Positions 32,488 to 39,991 of a stretch of 64,000 nucleotides of DNA are shown here, one piece after another. Origin of the DNA: JAUIKM01 sp964445695 (lineage in GTDB: Bacteria; Bacteroidota; Ignavibacteria; Kapaibacteriales; UBA7675). Made by a program: the position numbers and the translations under genes. The stretch lies in the NCBI GenBank assembly GCA_964445695.1, contig CAYULF010000007.1, positions 140,266 to 204,265 of the forward strand, in the 5' to 3' direction. How positions within the stretch are numbered: position 1 is the first letter of the stretch; each line of letters opens with the position of its first letter. A model generated the notes under the pieces. The model searched no databases and was not told the origin of the DNA. It saw only the letters and a list, made by a program, of their open reading frames with translations.

Positions 32488-32901
32488 TCAGCGATCCACT
32501 CGGCGATACATGAGTTTAAGCCCGGACCAGTCGGCATCGACGGCACAAACCTTGACATCGACAAGACCGCCGGCCAGTGCCGTCCCGCGAATCGTATCCT
32601 CGCTGATATCGCCCGCCAGCGGCGACGACCGCTTGGGCCAGGAAATCCACAGACTTCCATTTTTGTTGATCGCCGATTTCAGATCGGACCAGGCCGCTTC
32701 AAGCTCGGAATTGGAGCGGCAAAAACAATGCACCATGTCCGACTGCGGGCGGAGGCTGTCGGAAATATCGACATCCGCGGGCAGCGGGCCGAGAATTTCA
32801 AAATAGTGCTGCGGCGCGTTAATGAGTGAAACGCGCTGCCCGGCTTTGTAGCCCAGTTTCTGTGCCAGGGTACGCGGCGAATATCCGGCAGACTTGGCCA
32901 T
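32488..32901 (-). CDS. DUF3052 family protein
   Basis: A 137-aa protein from ATG 32901. The family pattern is clear: SPRTLAQKLGYKAGQRV at the start, the middle Asp-Met-Val-His-Cys-Phe, LWISWPKRSS, then ISEDTIRGTALAGGLVDVKV and a final WSGLKLMYR. DUF3052 is a common small cytosolic protein of unknown function with the secondary structure of a degenerate methyltransferase-like fold. It is upstream of the VWA gene in the same direction, with a 170-bp gap. Confidence 0.85.
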   Translation of the reverse strand: MAKSAGYSPRTLAQKLGYKAGQRVSLINAPQHYFEILGPLPADVDISDSLRPQSDMVHCFCRSNSELEAAWSDLKSAINKNGSLWISWPKRSSPLAGDISEDTIRGTALAGGLVDVKVCAVDADWSGLKLMYRRVDR

Positions 32902-32993
32902 ACTGACTCCCGTGCTTGATGACTTGCGGACTGTTTGTTTCAAGAGGCAGGCCCAAAGATCAGAAAAATCCGGCAATTCCCGTCGAAAGCTGC

Positions 32994-33170
32994 TTACCCG
33001 GTTGGGCTCATATTGTCGATGAGCGCAAACGACGCAGTCGAGCGACCCCGGCAGTACGTGTATCCTTCGAGATATTCGACACTCAAAGCAATTGATAAGG
33101 CGGTTTCAACGAGATCGCAAATACTGTTGTCGCCATCCAATGAGGAGACAATCTGTGTACGGCAATTCAT
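32994..33170 (-). CDS. small hypothetical protein, uncertain
   Basis: A 58-aa frame beginning Met-Asn-Cys-Arg-Thr. It has a plausible amphipathic core (ICDLVETALSIALSVEYLEG) but no family match and no ribosome site. It fills part of the 400-bp space between the DUF3052 and channel genes, where nothing else is seen. Confidence 0.3.
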   Translation of the reverse strand: MNCRTQIVSSLDGDNSICDLVETALSIALSVEYLEGYTYCRGRSTASFALIDNMSPTG

Positions 33171-33301
33171 ACAGCTTAACAAGCGGCTCTGTTCCGTCCG
33201 GTTTGCGGCACGATGACAAACAATAAAATCAAGCAGCCTGAAGCCGGAGCCAGGCGACGGATTCAAAGCGGTCAGAGTCGCGCTGCAAACAATCGTGTCC
33301 G

Positions 33302-33916
33302 TCAGTCGCGGTCGGGGTGCCAGTGACGCTGCATCTGCAGGTAAGTATAGGAGGCCGACCAGGTGATCATGATGAGGCCAAGCAGCGCTTCCGCCGCACA
33401 CAGGAGACGCAAGGGCCCTTCCGGGACAATGTCGCCGAAACCGAGGGTTGAATAACAGACGGCGGAAAAATACACGTACTCCATGATGCCGTCGTGGGCC
33501 ATGCCGGCCAGCCGGCCAAACGCCTGAACGCCGTCGAGGTACAGAAAACCGAATGCAAAAAACCAGATTTCGATAAAGTGCAGAACCACGATGTAAAAAA
33601 TGCCGATCATTACACGTGCACGCGGTCTGATCGGGATGCGTTTGGCAATAACAGAGAGAAGGCGCAAGGCTTCGTAGTGAACAAATACGCTGGCGATGAT
33701 AATCACCGCCGCCACGCCCATAGCAGAGAGGTGTGCGACCGTCTCGAATTGCCGACCGGCTCCGCTGTTAACATCCTGCACTGCAAGCACATCGGCCCCG
33801 GCCGACTGAGCGGCCAGCACAATCGCATTGAGGCATAGTCCGAACACACTTAACAGCAGCAGGCCGGGTGATCCGAACAGCGAGTTATCAATGCGGCGAG
33901 GACGGCGCTTCAACAT
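33302..33916 (-). CDS. two-pore-helix potassium-channel-like membrane protein
   Basis: A 204-aa protein from ATG 33916, with GGAA 6 nt upstream. It has four hydrophobic helices. Between the last two is a pore loop with the selectivity-filter motif TLGFGD (SAVCYSTLGFGDIVPEG). TLGFGD replaces the canonical TVGYGD, a known variant in bacterial Ion_trans_2 proteins. No RCK regulatory domain is attached. It probably conducts K+ across the inner membrane. Confidence 0.85.
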   Translation of the reverse strand: MLKRRPRRIDNSLFGSPGLLLLSVFGLCLNAIVLAAQSAGADVLAVQDVNSGAGRQFETVAHLSAMGVAAVIIIASVFVHYEALRLLSVIAKRIPIRPRARVMIGIFYIVVLHFIEIWFFAFGFLYLDGVQAFGRLAGMAHDGIMEYVYFSAVCYSTLGFGDIVPEGPLRLLCAAEALLGLIMITWSASYTYLQMQRHWHPDRD

Positions 33917-33973
33917 GCAAAATTCCGGTGAGTTAAACACAGGGACGACACAGACCGGAGTTCACACTCTCAA

Positions 33974-34705
33974 TCAGAGGCGCAGTTTAATACCCGCGCC
34001 ACTCGTAATCAACAGTACCGTCGATTCGCTCTGCAATCCCACCAGCGGCGTATTGTGAATCGCCTCGGGAAAACCCGCGAGATCTATGGACGGCATCCAT
34101 GTGAGTCGCGAATTCAGGGTGATAAACACATTGTCGGCAACCGGGATCGCATAGGCCGCGCCGACCAGTAGACCGATTCCTTCGGATGAAAAATCCGAGG
34201 GTTCGCCGTTTATTTCCTCTGTGCTGCCGTCGTAACTGACTTCGCCGGAGACAAGGTTAAAACCGAAGCCGACCTGCACCGAGAGGTGTTTCCATGGCGA
34301 CATCAGCGGATCGCCTGCAGCGGCGGCGCTGTCGGCCAACACAAAGGGCTGAACTTCCAGCAACGCGGTGAATGTGTTAAACGACAGCCCAATTTCGCGG
34401 TTGACGCCCGACTGAAACACGGCGGATTCGGCGGCACCTGTTGCAAACTCCCATGCCGCACCGACGCGATAGCCGGGTTCAAAGGGAAGTGTTAAAGCTG
34501 CACGCACGCCCTGCCCGTCGCTCACGATCCCCAGCTCTTCGTTCAACCAGGGACGCGAAGTGTTAAAAGCCTGAACGGCTTTATTCCAGGCTTCAGCATC
34601 AACGGAGGAGTAAGCGGCGGAGACTTCAACTTCGACCTGGGCGAAGGCAGTGCTGTTAACAGCCGCAATACAACACAATATCAAGAGTAATTTTTTTGTT
34701 CGCAT
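33974..34705 (-). CDS. outer-membrane beta-barrel protein
   Basis: A 243-aa protein with a signal peptide (LLLILCCIAAVNSTAFAQ, cleavage near 22). The mature part is alternating strands with Gly/aromatic residues (VEVSAAYSSVDAE, YRVGAAWEFATGA, VQVGFGFNLVSGEVSY, IGLLVGAAYAIPV, SGAGIKLRL), as in 8-12-stranded outer-membrane proteins. It has no terminal Phe but ends Lys-Leu-Arg-Leu. It is followed closely by the channel gene. The specific role is unknown. Confidence 0.7.
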   Translation of the reverse strand: MRTKKLLLILCCIAAVNSTAFAQVEVEVSAAYSSVDAEAWNKAVQAFNTSRPWLNEELGIVSDGQGVRAALTLPFEPGYRVGAAWEFATGAAESAVFQSGVNREIGLSFNTFTALLEVQPFVLADSAAAAGDPLMSPWKHLSVQVGFGFNLVSGEVSYDGSTEEINGEPSDFSSEGIGLLVGAAYAIPVADNVFITLNSRLTWMPSIDLAGFPEAIHNTPLVGLQSESTVLLITSGAGIKLRL

Positions 34706-34716
34706 GATGATCCCGT

Positions 34717-36087
34717 TCAGGCCATTTGCAGTAATTCAATTGCGGCGCGGTAGCCGGTTTCCATGGCGCCATGAACGGTGCCGTGATTGCCGTTAAAATT
34801 GGTTGCTTCGCCGGCAAAGTAGACTTTACCGGGGATCGGCGTTGCCGCGCTGGCGCGAGCCGAGAAGATATTGGGGGAAGAATAGGAGAAAGCGCTGCGG
34901 ATATATGGCTCGGAGGTCCAGTCCTGAACACCGGCGTTGCTGAAGTTCCGGCTTGCGGCGCCATCAAACAAACTGTCGAGTTCGTCCAGGAAAATCTGGA
35001 CAACATCGGCGTCAATAACGGAGTACGCGCGTGCGCGTTGGCCGTAGACCTCGGCGCGGAGCACTGCGGGAATTCCTTCAATTCCGAGCCCCATGTCGCG
35101 ATACAAGGTGGCGGCATTTGTGCCGATGATGTCGCCGGGCGACCAGAAACGGTCGTTAAACTCAAGCAGCGCAACCAAGCCTTCGCCGACGCCGATAAGA
35201 TTCACCGCCGCCTGACGCGCCTGTGAAAATCCCGGAACCAGCTCAATGTCGCCATCCTGTAAGATGTTAATCGGGACGGCAACAACAACCTGATCCGCAG
35301 TCATTTCTTCTCCGCCCTGCAGCGAGACGCTGACCGTGCTGCCGCTCCAATCGACACGCGTAACAACTTTGTTTAACTGCACGAGGTCTCGTACGGGATC
35401 AATAATTGCCTGTTCAACAAACTGCAGCATGCTGCCTTCGAAGCGGTGGACGGTATTTCCGGCCTTGCTGCGGGCTTTTTCCGTTGCATAGGATGCCGCA
35501 CCCAACTCATCCGGATCTGCGCCGGTGTCATGCGTCAGCCATTCTCTTATTTCGGTTAAACCATCGACGCCCGTCTGATTAAAATAGTCGGCAACGGTAA
35601 TATCCGGCCCGCTGTATTCGGCCAGAGCAGTTTTTGCGTTGATCAATGACCGGATATCGGCATTTGTCTGCAAAACATTCGGCGATTCGATCGTGCCGTC
35701 CAGTGCGACATTCCCAACAGAGTAGTCGTGGATTTGCTGCGCGCCGCGCGACTGCGCGAGCTGGGCCAGGATCGACTGATCACCGCGCAGTCTGTCAGCA
35801 CCGAGATCGTACACGCGAGTGCCGCCGAGCGTCATACCGCGCACGCGCCCACCTATTCTGTCCGACGCTTCGAGGATCGTGACATCAGCGCCGCGGCTTC
35901 GCAGCACCTGAGCCGCATACAATCCCGCCACACCAGCGCCGATTATAAGCACACGAGATCCACCAAGCGATTTGTCGGCAAACAGGACGTTGTCATCGCT
36001 GCACGAAGTCAGGAATGACGGCAGTAACAGAGATCCAATTCCAAAGGCCGCACCGGTGCGAAGAAAGTTCCGGCGAGATTTATCCAT
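34717..36087 (-). CDS. flavin-containing amine oxidase (Tat lipoprotein)
   Basis: A 456-aa FAD-dependent oxidase from ATG 36087. The N-terminus has a twin-arginine motif (SRRNFLRTG) and a lipobox-like LTSC, so it is probably exported folded and lipid-anchored. The Rossmann FAD site VLIIGAGVAGLYAAQVL is followed by Glu in ILEASDRIGGR. The C-terminal FAD motif is YFAGEATNFNGNHGTVHGAM. It probably oxidises a primary amine or amino acid to an imine with H2O2 release; the substrate cannot be predicted. It starts 97 bp after the end of the acetyltransferase gene, beyond a terminator. Confidence 0.9.
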   Translation of the reverse strand: MDKSRRNFLRTGAAFGIGSLLLPSFLTSCSDDNVLFADKSLGGSRVLIIGAGVAGLYAAQVLRSRGADVTILEASDRIGGRVRGMTLGGTRVYDLGADRLRGDQSILAQLAQSRGAQQIHDYSVGNVALDGTIESPNVLQTNADIRSLINAKTALAEYSGPDITVADYFNQTGVDGLTEIREWLTHDTGADPDELGAASYATEKARSKAGNTVHRFEGSMLQFVEQAIIDPVRDLVQLNKVVTRVDWSGSTVSVSLQGGEEMTADQVVVAVPINILQDGDIELVPGFSQARQAAVNLIGVGEGLVALLEFNDRFWSPGDIIGTNAATLYRDMGLGIEGIPAVLRAEVYGQRARAYSVIDADVVQIFLDELDSLFDGAASRNFSNAGVQDWTSEPYIRSAFSYSSPNIFSARASAATPIPGKVYFAGEATNFNGNHGTVHGAMETGYRAAIELLQMA

Positions 36088-36111
36088 AGAACTACCGATA
36101 GTCAAGGTGAT

Positions 36112-36134
36112 AAAAACCCGGCGCGGAGCCGGTT
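36112..36134 (-). terminator. terminator between acetyltransferase and oxidase genes
   Basis: On the leftward strand AACCGGC and GCCGGGTT form the stem (loop TCCGC), followed by a TTTTTA run. Confidence 0.75.
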
Positions 36135-36183
36135 TCAGACCGCGCTTCGCCGCTTGATGCCCAAGGGACACACCAAACGGCAA

Positions 36184-36720
36184 TCAATCATCATCATCGT
36201 CGAGAAATTTTACGAGCAGGTATTCATCCATGAGCTGATTGTCGAGGATGACGGCATGCAGTTTGACGCCTTCAATATCAAAACCGACCTTGCGGCAGAG
36301 CGCCACGCCCGGCTCATTTTTTGTGATCACACTAAGTTCTATGCGGAAAATTCCCTGCCGGCGCCCCCAGGCGAACAAATTCCGGCAAAGCTGCGTGCCT
36401 ATCCCCTGTTTGCGGCGATCGGCCAGGACGGCCAGTCCACCCACGGTGACACGATGGCGAACGCGTCGGTATGCTTCACCCTTGGTACTGAGAAAACCAA
36501 GTAGTTTGCCGTCTTCTTCGGCGACAAAAATAGTCGAGCGCGGCGTGACGAGGTAATTGCGGATATACTGTCGAACGGACCCCGGATCGCGGTTCAATTC
36601 ATCGGGTTCCAGCAACAAATAGTCCGATTCGGCATACACGTTTTCAAGGAGTGCGATAAATGCTTCTGCGTCGCGTTCCTCGATTTCCCTGATCAGAACT
36701 TTGGCCTCTTCCTGCGCCAT
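36184..36720 (-). CDS. GNAT family N-acetyltransferase
   Basis: A 178-aa acetyl-CoA-dependent acetyltransferase. Motif A is VGGLAVLADRRKQGIGTQLC, which contains the R/Q-x-x-G-x-G/A acetyl-CoA loop. The strand IELSVITKNEPGVALCRKVGF is the C-terminal GNAT signature. The acidic tail (LDDDDD) is unusual. The substrate is unknown. A start at ATG 36720 is plausible. Confidence 0.88.
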   Translation of the reverse strand: MAQEEAKVLIREIEERDAEAFIALLENVYAESDYLLLEPDELNRDPGSVRQYIRNYLVTPRSTIFVAEEDGKLLGFLSTKGEAYRRVRHRVTVGGLAVLADRRKQGIGTQLCRNLFAWGRRQGIFRIELSVITKNEPGVALCRKVGFDIEGVKLHAVILDNQLMDEYLLVKFLDDDDD

Positions 36721-36940
36721 GTTTGCCCTGCCTTGTCTCTTGAACGCTCCATCAGCCGCAATGCGACGAAAGAAGCCAGCACATCACCGGAATACGACAC
36801 GGAAAATGTTAAACGCCCCCGATGAAAAAATCCGCTCAAGATAAGACAAAGCCCCTGGAATTAAAAACGTCAGGCAGCGCCAATGCGCCCGACGTCATGC
36901 GCAATGCGCACGCGGCCGGAACAATTTATTGCGGTCCGAC

Positions 36941-37909
36941 TCAAGACTGTGCATCGACGCGACTCTGAAAGCCCTTCCAACGCCGCAACATTTCTTCCAG
37001 ACCACTGCGCAATGTATGGCGAGCTTCGAAACCATAGGAGTTCAGTCGCGCGGAATCTACGGTGAACGAAACGTTGGCGTCGGCCTCCTGATCCGTGTGG
37101 CGCACCTCAATATCAGGGAGTATTTCACGCAGAGCTTCGGTTATCGCCATGACGCTGGTATTGATCGTCGCCGCGTTTAACAGCGGAGCAAGTGCACGTT
37201 TGGCGTCGAGGCACATCATGAGAACCGCCGCGGTGTCGTCGACGTGTATCAAAGGACGCATTTGCGAGCCGTCGCCATGCACGACTAATGGATGTTTAAC
37301 TCCTGCCTTGAAGGCAAAGCGGTCCGCCACCGTATCGAAACGCATGGCGGGAGCGGTGCCGAAGGTTGTACCAAGCCGAACCGACACCACTTCCATCCCA
37401 CGGCCGGCCGCTGACAGCACCGCCTTTTCGCCGCGCAGTTTGGAGGTCGCATAAGGTCCGGTCGGGCGGCAGGGCGCGTCCTCGGCAAAGGGCCCGCCCA
37501 GGCCGTATACACTGGCGCTGCTGGCATACACAAATCTGCGCACACCGGCCTCCAATGCACACTCAGCCACACCGGCCGCGCCCCAGTGATTGACCTGCTC
37601 CGTCCACTCGGGATGTTCAAAGGACAGAGGCGTGCGCACAAGCGCTGCCAGATGCACCACTTCGCGGACGCCCGCCATGGCTCGACGAATATTTGTGCGA
37701 TCCAGGATGTCGCCTTCGATAAACTCAAAGCGCCCGTCGGCAGGCAGATCCATCAAACCGTCGTAGTTGCTGCGGCGCAGATTGTCGTAGATACGAATCG
37801 TCGCGTCGGCAAAACGCGCATCTTCCGCCATGCAGGCCAGCAAACGCGAGCCGATGTATCCCGCACCGCCGGTGACGAGAATCGTGTGAGAATCCGAGGA
37901 CTGTTGCAT
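36941..37909 (-). CDS. NAD-dependent epimerase/dehydratase
   Basis: A 322-aa short-chain SDR protein from ATG 37909, with AAAGGACAG just upstream. The NAD-binding motif is VTGGAGYIGS. The catalytic Tyr-x3-Lys appears as YATSK with SSASVYG before it. The later RPLIHVDDTAAVL segment is typical of sugar-nucleotide epimerases. It probably acts on a nucleotide sugar for envelope polysaccharide. Its start lies 30 bp after the cysH stop, so the two may be co-transcribed, but no functional link is evident. Confidence 0.88.
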   Translation of the reverse strand: MQQSSDSHTILVTGGAGYIGSRLLACMAEDARFADATIRIYDNLRRSNYDGLMDLPADGRFEFIEGDILDRTNIRRAMAGVREVVHLAALVRTPLSFEHPEWTEQVNHWGAAGVAECALEAGVRRFVYASSASVYGLGGPFAEDAPCRPTGPYATSKLRGEKAVLSAAGRGMEVVSVRLGTTFGTAPAMRFDTVADRFAFKAGVKHPLVVHGDGSQMRPLIHVDDTAAVLMMCLDAKRALAPLLNAATINTSVMAITEALREILPDIEVRHTDQEADANVSFTVDSARLNSYGFEARHTLRSGLEEMLRRWKGFQSRVDAQS

Positions 37910-37938
37910 CGGCTGTCCTTTGAGTTTTGTGCTGTAAT

Positions 37939-38664
37939 TCAGTTTGAATCGGAGTGCCCGGCCGACTGGCCCGACTCCGTGTGAATGCCGCATTCAGTTT
38001 TGTCGTTACCAGCCCAGCGACCACTGCGCTCGTCTTCGCCGGCACCGACCGGCCGCGTACAAGGCGCACAGCCGATGCTGAAGTACCCCTGCTCCAGCAG
38101 CGGATGCACCGGCAGGTCGTGCTCGTTGATGTAGGTCCAGACGTCGCGGCTGGTCCAGTCCAGCATTGGATGGATTTTCAGCAATCCTTTGGTCGCAGGC
38201 TCAAGCGTCCGCAGGGTTCGACGGTGTGCGGTCTGATCGCGCCGCACACCACTGATCCAGGCGCTTTTGCCGACCATGTAGCGATCCATCGGCTCGACTT
38301 TGTTGATATGACAGCAGAGATCGGGATCGCGACGGTAGAGTCCCTCACCATAGCGCTGCATCAGCTCGTTCTTTTGTATCTCGGGATGCAGAACCTCAAT
38401 GTTCAGCCCCAGTCTCTCGCGCAGCTGATCGCGAAAACGCAGTGTTTCCCCGAAGTGAAATCCCGTGTCGAGAAAAATTACCGGCATGGCGGGACAATGC
38501 TGTGAAACCAGGTGCAGCAGCGGTACACTCTGCGACTGAAACGAAGAACTAACGGCCACCAATGCACCGAATCGCTCCCAGGCCCAGGACAGTATTTCCG
38601 CTGCCGGCGCCGATTCAAAGCGATCGTTGAGAGATTCAATATCGTTGGTGTTAAACTGCTGCAT
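37939..38664 (-). CDS. cysH: Fe-S adenylyl-sulfate (APS) reductase
   Basis: A 241-aa protein that reduces activated sulfate to sulfite in assimilatory sulfate reduction. The PP-loop nucleotide site is at VAVSSSFQSQSVPLLHL. The Cys-Cys pair in DPDLCCHINKVEP and the Cys-x2-Cys in SIGCAPCTRPV bind a [4Fe-4S] cluster; this marks the APS-specific form rather than the PAPS form. The catalytic Cys lies in TECGIHT near the C-terminus. I prefer the ATG at 38664; a GTG at 38682 is possible. It supplies sulfide for the O-acetylhomoserine sulfhydrylase encoded at 52.7-54.0 kb. Confidence 0.93.
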   Translation of the reverse strand: MQQFNTNDIESLNDRFESAPAAEILSWAWERFGALVAVSSSFQSQSVPLLHLVSQHCPAMPVIFLDTGFHFGETLRFRDQLRERLGLNIEVLHPEIQKNELMQRYGEGLYRRDPDLCCHINKVEPMDRYMVGKSAWISGVRRDQTAHRRTLRTLEPATKGLLKIHPMLDWTSRDVWTYINEHDLPVHPLLEQGYFSIGCAPCTRPVGAGEDERSGRWAGNDKTECGIHTESGQSAGHSDSN

Positions 38665-38707
38665 TGTATCACGATTCTCCACCCGTCCAGATCGGATAGA
38701 GCTTCTT

Positions 38708-39313
38708 TTAATTGTAGCTGACTTCGGACATCGATGTCTCGCGGCTCAATGCTTTCACCGACGAGGCCGCCGACCATGTCAGGCCAATCGCACACAAGGT
38801 CCATGCACAGGTAAAGAAGCTTGCACTGCGCACGACCGAATACACAAGAGCAAAGCTGCCAATCCACGAAAGAAGGACGCCGAAACGAGCAAGTGCGATG
38901 TCGCGTTCGACGCGCAGCCTGCTCCTGCGGTGCAAAATAATCTTCTGAATATCGGACTCCTCAGCGGCGGGGCTCGCCGCAATCAATGGAGAGGAACTGC
39001 GTAGAGCTTTCGACTCACCGACTGGAGCCAGCCAGACTATGGAGCCGTCGCTCGGCAGCCGGGTTTTCTGAGGCGCAATGCCGGCAGTAGCATTCACCCC
39101 GGCCTGAATTGTTGTTGCCATTTGTGATGTTCGAACAGATTGCGGCGGTGACGTTCCCGGCAACAGGACTGCAAAGAACAATCGCAGCGACCGAACAGAT
39201 CTTCTGACTGTTCCGGACAAACGACGCCGCAGTCGGCGAACTGAATTGAGTTTTGAAGAGGACTTCCCGTCACTGAAAACTGCTGGTTTACCTGCCAGAT
39301 TGATGTTCGGCAT
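38708..39313 (-). CDS. hypothetical membrane protein
   Basis: A frame of 201 codons from ATG 39313 (GGGA 8 nt upstream), or of 137 from ATG 39121. The N-terminal part is Ser/Arg-rich and may be non-coding. The C-terminal part has one or two hydrophobic helices (FGVLLSWIGSFALVYSVV, FFTCAWTLCAIGLTWSAA) after a basic helix (KIILHRRSRLRVERD). No family is recognised. Confidence 0.45.
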   Translation of the reverse strand: MPNINLAGKPAVFSDGKSSSKLNSVRRLRRRLSGTVRRSVRSLRLFFAVLLPGTSPPQSVRTSQMATTIQAGVNATAGIAPQKTRLPSDGSIVWLAPVGESKALRSSSPLIAASPAAEESDIQKIILHRRSRLRVERDIALARFGVLLSWIGSFALVYSVVRSASFFTCAWTLCAIGLTWSAASSVKALSRETSMSEVSYN

Positions 39314-39507
39314 TTTTTGATTCCCGACATAGTTATCGAGTGTGGTCCGGTTGAAACTCCGGCGACTTTGACCACATGCTATGCATCAGTGCTGGGAATT
39401 CAAGCGCAGAAAAATTAAACGTAAGGCTTTGGGTGTTGAGCGGGCTGAAAAACGTGGTAAGCGGTAAAAGAGGCGAGACGAATCAAAGGAAGCTGACCAG
39501 AACAAAC

Positions 39508-39536
39508 AAAGGACTCCCCGCGTTGGAGAATCCTTT
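39508..39536 (-). terminator. terminator-like hairpin
   Basis: On the leftward strand AAAGGATTCTCC pairs with GGGGAGTCCTTT (two G-U pairs), followed by GTTTGTTCT. No gene is evident between it and the topA terminator (39,537-39,929), so it may end an unseen small RNA. I see nothing else in 39,314-39,929. Confidence 0.55.
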
Positions 39537-39929
39537 GAACTCGATGCCGACAAGCTGTTTGCTCCTGAATAACTGCCTGCCCGCACCGGCTGATCAATTT
39601 TTACGGATCCGAATCCTGATCGGACCCCGACCGGAGTAGTGCCGGAATCCTGCCCGCGGCAATTCCGACACTAATGATCCTAGAAATATTTTTTTCGGCG
39701 TTTTTCATTGCAAGGCCGCCAGATTGTTGGGATTGAATCCCCGGTCAGGCTTATAGGACTTTTTCCGTCAGCTAACCGCGTTTCAGTCAATAATAATTAC
39801 GACAAAAATACAACCTTCCCCTTGAATATGCAAGGAGTTTTTCACTTTTATTTTGTCACAATAGAAATAAAAAAAAAGCCCGCAATTGAATGCAAAACCT
39901 TGTTTTCATGCGCATGAGAGTCGGTCAAT

Positions 39930-39963
39930 AAAAAAGCCGGGCTCCTCATGTGGGAACCCGGCT
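39930..39963 (-). terminator. topA terminator
   Basis: On the leftward strand AGCCGGGTTCC and GGAGCCCGGCT form an 11-bp stem followed by TTTTTA, 29 bp after the topA stop. Confidence 0.9.
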
Positions 39964-39991
39964 CTCGAAAATGCACCTTGATTCGGCAGAA